NCBI GenBank assembly: GCA_040752835.1
Contig: JBFMGG010000003.1
Location: forward strand, 124,001-188,000
DNA from: Campylobacterota bacterium
GTDB taxonomy: Bacteria > Campylobacterota > Campylobacteria > Campylobacterales > Sulfurimonadaceae
DNA length: 64,000 nt
Direction of reading: 5' to 3'
The notes under the pieces are model-generated. The model was not told the DNA's origin. It searched no databases and saw only the letters and a program-made list of their open reading frames with translations. Both the position numbers and the translations under genes were made by a program. This document shows, piece after piece, positions 53,898-62,392 of the stretch. How positions within the stretch are numbered: position 1 is the stretch's first letter; the number at the start of each line of letters is the position of its first letter.

Positions 53898-55394
53898 TTA
53901 GAAGAGGTAGTTAACTTCGAAACGGTATTCGTTATACGAGTTGTAATCGGTTGTGGCCTGAACGGTTTGACTGGTATAGCCATTATCCGCGTTTACAATC
54001 CCCATACGGAATTTGAATTCGGTGTTCGGAAGTTCTTTAAACGTTTTCCACAGATCGACCATCAAGATATTGCGGTCAGTAAATGTAGACGTAAATGCTT
54101 TGTTCTCGTCAAAATTCATATCTTCGTATGCAACCATCGCTTTAAAGCCCGGGACCAGGCCAGCTTTTCCAAAGTCGTAATCAGCACGAAGCATCCAGTT
54201 TTTGGTGTTTGCGATCCAGTCAACCTGAGCCATCAAACGAGTGTATCCCCCCGTCGGGAATCCGCGCCATGGAGCGATGATATCCGCATCATTTGCAATC
54301 TCTGAATAACCTGCTGTCATTGTAAGCGGTCCGCCGTTTAGTACGAGGCGTCCCATGATGATGCTACCGTCAACACTGTCCCCGGTAGTATAGCCTCTTG
54401 AAGCCGCATTCGCCGCAGTTACCGCACCACTTAAAGATGCACCGCCGATTTTACCGGCGCCGTCATCCATCTGTTTCAGGTAACGAATACCCGGAGTTAG
54501 TTTCCACGTATCATTCAATTTGATCTGGTAGTTCGCTTCGGCGATCGCCGTGTTAAAGAAACCGTTCAGATCGACATATTCAAAATCAAGCTTCAGATTC
54601 GGAATCGATTTGTTCGATGCTGTGACAAGAACCATCTCTGGATCGACGTCACCGTTTCCACGTGCACGGATATTGGCAGGAGTCAGACCCTTATGGACAC
54701 CCGAATCGTCGTTTTCGTTGTATTTTTGATATGCGATGATGCTATGGAACGTCTGGTGGTCACGAAGTTTTTGCTCCATAATGTATCCCGCTCGTACTGT
54801 TGTATCCGGAATATCTTTATTTTCGATAACAGCCGCTTCGAATGTGTTCGGGATCATTTTGGTATCATTCGTTGCCAACATGATGCTATCAATTCCTTGA
54901 CGACCTACTTTCACGTTCGTTTTGCCGTTTTTGTATTCCAAATAGGCTTCGGCAAAATTCCCCATTGCTCCTTCACTGCCGTCTGCACGGGTATGATAGG
55001 TATCTTTACCGGCTTTACCGTAGTTAGTCGTCCCTGAACCTAAAGTATTATCGTTGTGCATCGGAACCGTACCGTAGAATCCTGCCGTTGCGCCGAAACC
55101 GTGGAAATAGCCGGTCTTATAAATGAGGCTGCCCCCCAGACCCCACATATTGTTGTCCTGGACGGCAGAGTTTTCGTTTTCCCAATCCCACCAAAACATG
55201 TTCGAACGGAGACGTCCGTATACTTCGCCTTCGGTGAACATTTCGGTGATTGAGTTTACCTCGCCAGGAACCTTGGTGTACTCCACCTGCATACTTGGTT
55301 TGATATCACGATCTTCGCTTTTAAGGGCATACGCCGACGTAGAAAGTACGCAGACCGCTGCGGCTGCGATACTAAGATTAACCAATTTCATCAT
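53898..55394 (-). CDS. Outer-membrane porin of Campylobacterota OprD-like type
   Basis: The 498-residue protein has a signal peptide (MMKLVNLSIAAAAVCVLSTSAYA), amphipathic beta strands throughout and a C-terminal FEVNYLF ending in phenylalanine, the outer-membrane insertion signal. Segments such as VKVGRQGIDSIMLATNDTKMIPN in part and AEVYGRLRSN-like loops fit this porin group. Its composition is visibly more AT-rich than the flanking sox genes, with codons typical of high expression. Its place within the sox run suggests uptake of sulfur substrate or nutrient supply under sox control. Confidence 0.8.
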   Translation of the reverse strand: MMKLVNLSIAAAAVCVLSTSAYALKSEDRDIKPSMQVEYTKVPGEVNSITEMFTEGEVYGRLRSNMFWWDWENENSAVQDNNMWGLGGSLIYKTGYFHGFGATAGFYGTVPMHNDNTLGSGTTNYGKAGKDTYHTRADGSEGAMGNFAEAYLEYKNGKTNVKVGRQGIDSIMLATNDTKMIPNTFEAAVIENKDIPDTTVRAGYIMEQKLRDHQTFHSIIAYQKYNENDDSGVHKGLTPANIRARGNGDVDPEMVLVTASNKSIPNLKLDFEYVDLNGFFNTAIAEANYQIKLNDTWKLTPGIRYLKQMDDGAGKIGGASLSGAVTAANAASRGYTTGDSVDGSIIMGRLVLNGGPLTMTAGYSEIANDADIIAPWRGFPTGGYTRLMAQVDWIANTKNWMLRADYDFGKAGLVPGFKAMVAYEDMNFDENKAFTSTFTDRNILMVDLWKTFKELPNTEFKFRMGIVNADNGYTSQTVQATTDYNSYNEYRFEVNYLF

Positions 55395-55431
55395 TCACTC
55401 CTTAAGTTGATAGATTACAGAAAGAGTGCTG

Positions 55432-57198
55432 TTAGCACCCTTTCGAGCCTTTTTTCGGACACCCACAGTTATAATCCATAATACGGACGTTGCTGTTGCC
55501 GCTGATGTTGAGTGTTTTCTGACGGCGGATGTACTCTGCCGTCACATCGTACACGGGACGGGTAAGCTGATCTCTCAGATTACGTCCCGCATTTTGCAGA
55601 TTGCCCCCCCAGGAAGAGACTTTATAGGTCTTGCCATCGTCAAGCGCCTTGCCCCCTACCATGAGATTGCTGATCCGTTTGCCGCTCTCGGCCCCGATTT
55701 TGATGTCGTACGTCACGTTGCCCAGACGGCTCATGTCGCCGCCTTGCTGATAGAGCGGGTTGGCGTTGAACACGTTGTCGGCGATGTCTTCGAGAAGGGT
55801 GCGGATCTGTTTTCCCCCCAGCTCGAACGTATAAACGTTCGGATAGGTGATCCCCGTCATCTCATAGACGTTGTCCATTGTGATCGGATCGCCGCCCAAA
55901 ACGGTCGTCCCCCAGCGGTATCCGGGGGTGAACGAAATGTCCGAATCCATCGCGGAGAGGATGGCGTCGTTGATCAGTTCGTCGAACGTCGAATGGAACG
56001 TATCGCGTTTGTAGAGGGTGTTTTTGGTCACCCCCAGAATCTCGCCGAACTCACGGTCGTAAGGCTTGTACCATTTCGCGATCAGCGCATCCCCTTCGGG
56101 ATCGGCGGGGATCAGGTTCGAAGCGACGGGGATGAGTTTGTACTCGTACCCTTTGACCTTGTGGTTCTGGATGTCGATGTCCAGGCGCCCGACGTATTTG
56201 CCGTGGCTTCCCGCGATCACGATCACCGTACCGTTAATGACCGTCGGACGCGGCGAAGGATCGTGCGTATGGCCGCTGAGGATGAAATCGATCCCCTTGA
56301 CCTGGCGCGCAACCTCCTGGTCGACGCTGAAGCCGTCATGCGATAGGACGACGACGCAGTCGACTTTTTCCTCTTTACGGAGCTTGTCGACGTACTGCTG
56401 CAGCGTATCGAGGCGCAGACCGAAGCTCCACCCCTGCGTAAACTCTTTGGGGTTCGCCGTCGAGGTAAACGGGAACGACTGCCCGATAATGCCGATCTTG
56501 GCACCGCCGCGTTCCATCACCGTGTAGGGTTCGAAAATCAGTTCTTCGAAATCGTCGGCAAACGAATCGTCCCCGATGATGTTCTGGGAGATGAATTTGG
56601 CGTTGAGCTTTTCGATCAGTTCTTTGACCCGCTGTTTGCCGTACGTAAACTCCCAGTGACCGACCATGACGTCGACCCCCAGATAGTTCTGCGCGTCGAC
56701 GATCGCCTCGCCCTGCGTTTTAAGCGCAACGCCGGTCCCCTGCCAGGTATCCCCTGAATCAAGGAGGAGGACGTTGTCCGCGCCGCGCTCTTTTTTGATG
56801 TGGTTGATGAGGGTTTTCATGTGCGAAATCCCCCCCATTTTCCCGAACTTGTGCGCAAGCGCGTCGAAGTTCATGTAGGTATCGAAATAGGCGTCCAGGG
56901 TTTTCCCCTTCATCCCGTAATAATTCAGAAACGACTCCCCGCACAAAAAGCCCGGGGTCCCGGTGAGGTTCGGCGCCGAAATCAGCGTTGAGGGCTCTCG
57001 CCAGTACAGCGGTTTGATGTGGGCGTGCATATCGCAGATATGCAGCAGCGTCACGTTCCCGCGCGCTTTGAAATCGTAAATATCCTTGAGGGTCACCTCA
57101 TCGGCACGTTTGGTGCTAGAAGCCGCCGATGCCGCAGCCGGAAGCCCAAGCCCCAGTGCCGCGGCAATCTGGAAAAAATCTCTTCGTGACAGATCCAT
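55432..57198 (-). CDS. soxB: Thiosulfohydrolase SoxB
   Basis: SoxB releases sulfate from the thiosulfonate on SoxY. The 588-residue enzyme has a Tat signal with RRDFF at 5-9, the metal motif CDMHAHI (Asp56, His58), SGDTWQG, GHWEFTYG (the SoxB form of the GNHE motif), SHDGFS and SGHTHD. All manganese ligands appear present. It follows soxA by 11 bases. SoxB marks periplasmic thiosulfate oxidation. Confidence 0.97.
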   Translation of the reverse strand: MDLSRRDFFQIAAALGLGLPAAASAASSTKRADEVTLKDIYDFKARGNVTLLHICDMHAHIKPLYWREPSTLISAPNLTGTPGFLCGESFLNYYGMKGKTLDAYFDTYMNFDALAHKFGKMGGISHMKTLINHIKKERGADNVLLLDSGDTWQGTGVALKTQGEAIVDAQNYLGVDVMVGHWEFTYGKQRVKELIEKLNAKFISQNIIGDDSFADDFEELIFEPYTVMERGGAKIGIIGQSFPFTSTANPKEFTQGWSFGLRLDTLQQYVDKLRKEEKVDCVVVLSHDGFSVDQEVARQVKGIDFILSGHTHDPSPRPTVINGTVIVIAGSHGKYVGRLDIDIQNHKVKGYEYKLIPVASNLIPADPEGDALIAKWYKPYDREFGEILGVTKNTLYKRDTFHSTFDELINDAILSAMDSDISFTPGYRWGTTVLGGDPITMDNVYEMTGITYPNVYTFELGGKQIRTLLEDIADNVFNANPLYQQGGDMSRLGNVTYDIKIGAESGKRISNLMVGGKALDDGKTYKVSSWGGNLQNAGRNLRDQLTRPVYDVTAEYIRRQKTLNISGNSNVRIMDYNCGCPKKGSKGC

Positions 57199-57209
57199 GA
57201 CGATACCTT

Positions 57210-57983
57210 TTAACGTTTCACGCTCGGGATGCTGATCGCGTTCCCTTTGGTTTTGTTGGTGACGTACACCTCCAGTGCGACCATTTCACGCGATCCCAGA
57301 GGAATTTCCGCGAGAAGGGCATTTTTCATACACTGCTGCATCCGTTTGTCGAGCGTAACCATCTGACTCTGCGTCATACGGTATGCCGGCCACGTTCCCG
57401 CGGCTGCGGTCTCTTTGGCTCCGAGATCCGGTAGCGGCTGCATCCGCAGACGCGATCCGACGATGTCCGCACTGTGGCAGCTGTTGCACGAAAGGCCACG
57501 GCCGCCGCGGCGTTCTTCAAATACCTGCTGCCCGAGCTTGTGCATCTCGGCCATGTGTTTGTTCGCTTTGACGTCGATGGAGGTTTTTTGCCCGTTTGCC
57601 AAAGATTTGACGTACGCGGACATTTTCACCATCTCTTTGCTCTCCAGTTTGGGAACCGGTTTGCCTGCGGCCATCGCCGCCATCTGGATCGACTGGGCGA
57701 TCGTGACGACTTTTTTGGCCGAATCCAGATAACGGGGGAACCCCGCAAGGTATTTGGGAAGGTCTTTTTCCTTGACTCCCAGCATTTTGGCGTAGCTTGC
57801 CGTTCCGATCAGGTCGGAAAAAAGCTGCTCGCCCTCAGCCACGTCCATTTCCGCCGGGTTGCTCTCGAGCAGTTCGGCGTACATCGCCTTGTCGGCGTCG
57901 CTCATACTCAGTTTCTCTTCGGCCTGCAGTGCGCCGCACAGTACCGCCGACAGTGCCAGGGCACACAAAGTTACGCTACGCAT
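57210..57983 (-). CDS. soxA: Sulfur-oxidising cytochrome SoxA
   Basis: SoxA forms the SoxXA complex that attaches thiosulfate to SoxY. In 257 residues it has a signal peptide (about 1-21), one heme-binding motif CNSCH at 166-170, and the cysteine ligand Cys218 in MQQCMKNA that carries persulfide. Only one CxxCH is present, so it is the mono-heme type. It follows soxZ by three bases. Confidence 0.95.
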   Translation of the reverse strand: MRSVTLCALALSAVLCGALQAEEKLSMSDADKAMYAELLESNPAEMDVAEGEQLFSDLIGTASYAKMLGVKEKDLPKYLAGFPRYLDSAKKVVTIAQSIQMAAMAAGKPVPKLESKEMVKMSAYVKSLANGQKTSIDVKANKHMAEMHKLGQQVFEERRGGRGLSCNSCHSADIVGSRLRMQPLPDLGAKETAAAGTWPAYRMTQSQMVTLDKRMQQCMKNALLAEIPLGSREMVALEVYVTNKTKGNAISIPSVKR

Positions 57984-57986
57984 GCT

Positions 57987-58313
57987 TTATCCTTTGGGAG
58001 TAATTTTCGCGGTACTCTCGACGCTTTGCCCTTTGTTATCTTTGGCGATAACTTTCAGCGTCCCCTCACCCGGGACTTTGAAGCTGATGCTCATCAACGG
58101 GTTGACCGACAGTGATTCCCAGATCACCATTTTCGTAACGAGCTGGTCGTTGAACATGAATTTGACTTCGTCGATGTAGTGCGCGGGGATCAGCTGGCCG
58201 CTGTCTTTGTCTTTACGCATCCCCGTTTCCATCGGATGCATCGCCATGAAATCGATTTTGACGATTTCGCCTGCTTTGTAATCTTTGGGTTTGATTTTGA
58301 TCAGTGTTTTCAT
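57987..58313 (-). CDS. soxZ: Sulfur carrier complex protein SoxZ
   Basis: The 108-residue protein has the immunoglobulin-like SoxZ pattern: AGEIVKIDFMAMHPMETGMRKD, HYIDEVKFMFNDQLV, SVNPLMSISFKVPGEG and IAKDNKGQ. No signal peptide is present, as is usual, because SoxZ leaves the cell bound to SoxY through Tat. It lies between soxY and soxA. Confidence 0.95.
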   Translation of the reverse strand: MKTLIKIKPKDYKAGEIVKIDFMAMHPMETGMRKDKDSGQLIPAHYIDEVKFMFNDQLVTKMVIWESLSVNPLMSISFKVPGEGTLKVIAKDNKGQSVESTAKITPKG

Positions 58314-58363
58314 TGCGGTATTCCTTATTCGTTTTTCTTGTACTCGTTATTCGCGGTTATCGA

Positions 58364-58834
58364 TCAACCGCACCCGCCGATGGTCACTTTGACGTTTTGT
58401 TTCGCCGTAAGGAACGTTCCGTCGCTCATTTCCGCGATCGCAACGACGTCCTGCGTTCCGCCGAGTTTGACACGGGTTCCGAAAAACGCTTCGCCGTTTG
58501 CCGGGGTGAGGTAGATGTTCGCGCAGCGGACGTTACCGTTTTTCGACGCGAGGACGTGGATCGCCTTGACGTAATCTTTCTGGGTCATCGGGCTCTCAAC
58601 CGTCACTTTCACCGGCACGACCGCACCGTTTTCGGCGATCTCGGGAGCTTCCATTTTTACTTTTGCCGAAGCAACAAGGGGTTTTCCGCCGGTAATGGCG
58701 GCAACCGCCGTGTTATAGTTCATTTCATTCGGGCCTGCGGGGCGTTTTTCCTCCGCGGCCGATGCGATGTGCGGCAGAACCGCGGCACACGCCGCGGCTA
58801 CTCCGAAACCTTTTAAAAATGATCTGCGTTGCAT
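58364..58834 (-). CDS. soxY: Sulfur carrier SoxY
   Basis: SoxY holds the sulfur intermediate covalently. In 156 residues it has a Tat signal (RRSFLKGFGVAA), the beta-sandwich body and the C-terminal swinging arm GGCG with Cys155. All features needed for function are visible. It follows soxX by 18 bases and precedes soxZ by 50. Confidence 0.96.
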   Translation of the reverse strand: MQRRSFLKGFGVAAACAAVLPHIASAAEEKRPAGPNEMNYNTAVAAITGGKPLVASAKVKMEAPEIAENGAVVPVKVTVESPMTQKDYVKAIHVLASKNGNVRCANIYLTPANGEAFFGTRVKLGGTQDVVAIAEMSDGTFLTAKQNVKVTIGGCG

Positions 58835-58852
58835 TGTGTATTCTCCTTGATG

Positions 58853-59374
58853 TTATTTTTTGACAGCCATGATATACGATGAAAGATCGCACACTTCGCG
58901 CTCGTTCATCAGACCGTTGGTGAGGTTTACCGTCATGTGCGTTTTCGCGTTGTCGATACGGGGATCGGCGATTTTCTGGTAAACGAACTGGGCGTTACGG
59001 ACGCCGCTGTTGACATACAGTTCTTTGTAATTGGTCAAATCCGGACCGATGTTTCCGTATCCGACGGCACCCTCGATGTTGTGACAGGCGACACAGTTGC
59101 CCATTTGTTTCTCTTTACCGTTGGGTAAAGTACGGCTGAGCCCTTCGGGGGGATTCTCTTTCGCGTCTTTGCCGTTGAGGTTGTGGAAAATGTATTTTCC
59201 GCGTGCAATCGCTGCGGGATCGTTACTGATGCACCCTTCGGGCATCACATAGGCTTTCGCCGCCGGTAGCGCGTCTTTTTTGAGTATTGCCGTCGCGTCG
59301 GGACTTTCAATCGCCTGCGACAGATCGGCGGCACTCAACAGCGTCGCGAATCCGAGCATCATCACTTTTCGCAT
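58853..59374 (-). CDS. soxX: Sulfur-oxidising cytochrome SoxX
   Basis: The 173-residue cytochrome c partner of SoxA starts at ATG 59374 with AAGGAGAGCCC in front; an in-frame upstream start is rejected because it would lie in the promoter. There is a signal peptide (about 1-20), the heme motif CVACH at 94-98, and a downstream methionine-containing segment (HMTVNLTNGLM) for the distal ligand. It is the first gene of the sox run. Confidence 0.93.
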   Translation of the reverse strand: MRKVMMLGFATLLSAADLSQAIESPDATAILKKDALPAAKAYVMPEGCISNDPAAIARGKYIFHNLNGKDAKENPPEGLSRTLPNGKEKQMGNCVACHNIEGAVGYGNIGPDLTNYKELYVNSGVRNAQFVYQKIADPRIDNAKTHMTVNLTNGLMNEREVCDLSSYIMAVKK

Positions 59375-59408
59375 GGGCTCTCCTTGATCTTTTGTATGTT
59401 CAGGGAGC

Positions 59409-59443
59409 ATTGTAAAGAAGCTGTGTAAAATTTGTGTAAAAAA
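59409..59443 (-). promoter_or_regulatory. sox promoter with 11-base direct repeats
   Basis: Minus-strand TACAAT at 59414-59409 serves as -10, 35 bases before the soxX ATG. Read on the plus strand, TGTGTAAAA occurs at 59422-59430 and 59433-59441, and a weaker TTGTAAAG at 59410-59417 continues the 11-base phase. The two good copies cover the -35 position, the placement used by OmpR/PhoB activators. The gene for an OmpR-family regulator lies 1.2 kb upstream in the same orientation. Confidence 0.6.
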
Positions 59444-59452
59444 ACGGAAAAA

Positions 59453-60619
59453 TCAGTCGGGCAGATAAAGAGGAGGGGTGAAACGATACGAAAAGGTACT
59501 CCCTTTTCCGTAGACCGAATCGATGGAGAGCTCGATCCCGGCTTTGTCGACGATCGATTTGACGATGTTGAGCCCGATCCCGAAGCCCCCCTTGTCCTTG
59601 TTTTCGCGGTAGTAGCGTTCGAAAATCCGCTCCACGTCTTCGATCCCGATCCCTTTGTCCCGGAAACGCATCGCGCACCCCTCGCCCGTCCGTTCCAGAA
59701 TCACGTCGATGGTTCCCCCCTCGTGGGAATACTTGATCGCGTTGGAGAGGTTGTTGTCGATGATCCGCTGCAACTGGGTCGGATTGAAAAAGATCCGGAC
59801 CCCCTCCTCGATCCGGGGAAGAATGGTGATGTTTTTGAGTGCGGCCACTTCGACGAAATAGTCGCACCGTTCCTGCAGATAACCGCTCAGATCGATCATG
59901 TCGTATTCGAACGAGAGGCGTTCGTTCTTGATCAGGTAATCCATGTCGTTGTAGAGCGTGGCAAGCGTTTTCGTCGCCGCCTTGATCCTCTGGAGATATT
60001 TGTTCGGCGGGTTGGAACGGTTGTAGAGGTCGATGTTGACGTTGATGATGGCCAGCGGCGTGTTGATCTCGTGCATCGAATCTTTGATGAAGCGGTCCAG
60101 CCGTTCGTTCAGCCGCTGAAACGGCAGGGCGAACCGGTCGAGAAAAAAAAGCGAGAGTACAAAGATGAGCGCCGCGATGGAGAAGAGGATCATCACAACA
60201 TCCTGATAAATGTGGACGTAGGAGAGTTCACCCCGCAAAACGAGATACGTCGCGTCAAAGTAGCGTCTCTCCGGGAGCGGAACGATCAGGTAGGCGTATC
60301 CTTCCCGTATGTGGTACCCCGCTTCCTGAAACTCGATGGGGGTTTTGATGAGGGTGAAAATCGGATTGAAATGGACGTCGTAAAGCCCCGACTGAAACGA
60401 GCGGAAACGGGGGTATTCGAAAACGCTCTGCTCTTTGGGATCGAACTCCTCCATCGCCCGCAAAATGAGGTGGGACTGGCGCTTGAGCTTGTGCTCGTAC
60501 TGGATTTCGTGCACGTATTTCATATAGGTGACGTACACGTAGGTCGGTACCAGCATCAGTACCGCCACGAGCATCGTATACAAAAAAGCGTTTTTGATCG
60601 CGTAACGGTTATCGTTCAA
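59453..60619 (-). CDS. Sensor histidine kinase next to sox
   Basis: The 388-residue kinase starts at TTG 60619, overlapping the regulator gene by 11 bases, with GGGG upstream as ribosome site. Two membrane helices (12-32 and 141-160) bracket a periplasmic domain of about 105 residues with no recognised family. The HisKA site is His183 in DSMHEINTPLAIIN, the N box is NNLSNAIKYS (289-298), and GFGIGLNIV and GKGSTFSYRF complete the ATPase. It stands 79 bases upstream of soxX. Control of sox is inferred from position. Confidence 0.88.
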   Translation of the reverse strand: MNDNRYAIKNAFLYTMLVAVLMLVPTYVYVTYMKYVHEIQYEHKLKRQSHLILRAMEEFDPKEQSVFEYPRFRSFQSGLYDVHFNPIFTLIKTPIEFQEAGYHIREGYAYLIVPLPERRYFDATYLVLRGELSYVHIYQDVVMILFSIAALIFVLSLFFLDRFALPFQRLNERLDRFIKDSMHEINTPLAIINVNIDLYNRSNPPNKYLQRIKAATKTLATLYNDMDYLIKNERLSFEYDMIDLSGYLQERCDYFVEVAALKNITILPRIEEGVRIFFNPTQLQRIIDNNLSNAIKYSHEGGTIDVILERTGEGCAMRFRDKGIGIEDVERIFERYYRENKDKGGFGIGLNIVKSIVDKAGIELSIDSVYGKGSTFSYRFTPPLYLPD

Positions 60620-61262
60620 GGATGTACCCCAGTCCGCGACGGTTTTGGATGATGTCGATCGGCAGTTTTTTGCGCAGGTTGTTGATCTGGACGCGGATGT
60701 TGGCGGGATCGACGTACTCGCCCCATATCTCGTCCTGGAACATCTCGACGGAGACAACCTGATTGGTGTGCTTGAGCAGCACCGAAAAGATCTCTTTTTC
60801 GGTTTTGGAGAGGGCGATACTCTCCCCGTTGTGGGTCAGGGTGAAATTTTCGGTATCGTAGACGAGGCCGCCCCCGAAATCGATGACGTTTTCCCCCTGG
60901 TGATAATAACTTTTGAGCGCGTGCATGATCCGCAGCTGCAACTCGGTGAGATCGAACGGTTTGCGGATGTAATCGCAGCATCCCGATTTGTACCCCTCCT
61001 GCAAATCCGAGACGTTGACCATCGAGGTAAGAAAAATCGCGGGGGTCTTATTCCCCTCTTTGCGCAGCGTCCGCAACAGCGAGAACCCGTCGATTCCCGG
61101 AACGTTGACGTCGAGCAGATACAGATCGTAGTGGGTCTCGTAAATCGCGTCGTAGGCTTTTTCACCGTTAGCAAAGCCGTCAACCTCGAATCCCATCTCT
61201 TCGAGAAATTCGGTAATGCTGACGCGCAGCATGTATTCGTCTTCGAGCAGCAACACTTTCAT
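60609..61262 (-). CDS. OmpR-family response regulator next to sox
   Basis: In 217 residues the receiver domain has Glu7-Asp8-Glu9, phospho-acceptor Asp51 in LYLLDVNVPGIDGF and Lys101 in YIRKPFDLTEL. The winged-helix domain (about 125-217) ends RRGLGYILER. It is joined to the upstream Cache-like gene by ATGA and to the kinase gene by overlap, so all three are made together. Direct repeats with 11-base spacing in the sox promoter are a likely target. Confidence 0.92.
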   Translation of the reverse strand: MKVLLLEDEYMLRVSITEFLEEMGFEVDGFANGEKAYDAIYETHYDLYLLDVNVPGIDGFSLLRTLRKEGNKTPAIFLTSMVNVSDLQEGYKSGCCDYIRKPFDLTELQLRIMHALKSYYHQGENVIDFGGGLVYDTENFTLTHNGESIALSKTEKEIFSVLLKHTNQVVSVEMFQDEIWGEYVDPANIRVQINNLRKKLPIDIIQNRRGLGYILER

Positions 61263-62389
61263 CGTATCTCTCCTTTGATCTCTTTGCTCACTTTATAATC
61301 GAGCATGATCCCGATCAGTTCCTCTTTTGAATAGGCGTTCAAACGCTCCCTCGCCTCTTCCAGAAACAGTTCTCGGTCTTCCGCCGGAACCACGTCTTTG
61401 AGATAGAGCAGCTCTTTGTCGTAGCTGCTCTGGAATTGCGCGTTATCAAAGGTCTTTTTCGTCATGACGTCGTAGAGCTCGTTGCGGGTGAGGTGGATCA
61501 AAAACGAAATATCCTCCTCATCCGAATGGGCATAGGTCGAAATCTGTTTGGGGGTGAGCGAAAAGACAAACGCCCCGATCGTCTCTCCCGAACCGTTTTT
61601 CATCGGTTCGTAAAACAGGTAGCGCCCCCCGCTGTAAAGTACCCGGGCATGACGGAGCGCCTTGAAATCGATCCCCTCGAGGAGCTTGAGATCGCTTTGG
61701 GTATATTTTGGGTTGGCCAGAATGTACTCTTTGCCGATGGCGGGGTTTTCCTGCATAAAGACGGCGGTATTGAAAAAACGGTCTTCCATCAGGATGTAGA
61801 GATCGATCCCAAGCCGTTCGAAATACTCTTCGGTCGTTTCAAAAAACGAAACGACTTCGACAAACCCGATCATCTTCTCCGCATGATACACCGGAACCGT
61901 TGCTTTTACCCCCAGTTTACGCCCCACTTCGATCGCGGAACGGGGCTTTTTATGGTTTTGGAAATAGAGGAGATCGGGACGGTGAAAATCGAGCGGCATC
62001 CCCGCATACGAATTGTCCCAGCTGCGGGCAAAAATCACGTAATCGGCGGTGATGACCTGCGATCGGATCAGCGCGTCGGTGTAGAGTTTGATCGACTCCA
62101 TCACCTCCGAGAGAATCTCGAATCCCCGGTCTTCGTCTTCTTGTTCGAGTGCGTCGCTGAGTGCGGTGTTCTGGCTTAAAATGAGCGCATAGCGCAGCGC
62201 CGAGGAACGCTCTTTCTCGAGCTGGTTTTCCAGTGCCAGTGAGAGCTGATCGCTCAGGCGTTCGAGCGTCTGCGACGTCACTTTTTTCTCCAGGTACCAA
62301 AACACCCCGCCCAAAACGACCATGATCGCCAAAAAGACGGCGGCAATCACCCTTTTATCGGCAAACAGGCGTACGATTCGGTCCATCAT
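61259..62389 (-). CDS. Membrane-anchored Cache-like sensor without output domain
   Basis: The 376-residue protein has a single N-terminal membrane helix (about 13-32). The rest, some 340 residues, would be periplasmic. Residues about 40-290 look like a double Cache domain: a long helix LEKKVTSQTLERLSDQLSLAL (in part), YVIFARSWDNSY, ATVPVYHAEKMIGFVEVVSFF and GETIGAFVFSL. No second membrane helix, HAMP, kinase, GGDEF or methyl-accepting part is seen. A helical tail of 80 residues follows. It starts three bases after flhB and is coupled to the regulator and kinase genes, so it may be an accessory sensor for that pair. Confidence 0.75.
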   Translation of the reverse strand: MMDRIVRLFADKRVIAAVFLAIMVVLGGVFWYLEKKVTSQTLERLSDQLSLALENQLEKERSSALRYALILSQNTALSDALEQEDEDRGFEILSEVMESIKLYTDALIRSQVITADYVIFARSWDNSYAGMPLDFHRPDLLYFQNHKKPRSAIEVGRKLGVKATVPVYHAEKMIGFVEVVSFFETTEEYFERLGIDLYILMEDRFFNTAVFMQENPAIGKEYILANPKYTQSDLKLLEGIDFKALRHARVLYSGGRYLFYEPMKNGSGETIGAFVFSLTPKQISTYAHSDEEDISFLIHLTRNELYDVMTKKTFDNAQFQSSYDKELLYLKDVVPAEDRELFLEEARERLNAYSKEELIGIMLDYKVSKEIKGEIR

Positions 62390-62392
62390 CCC

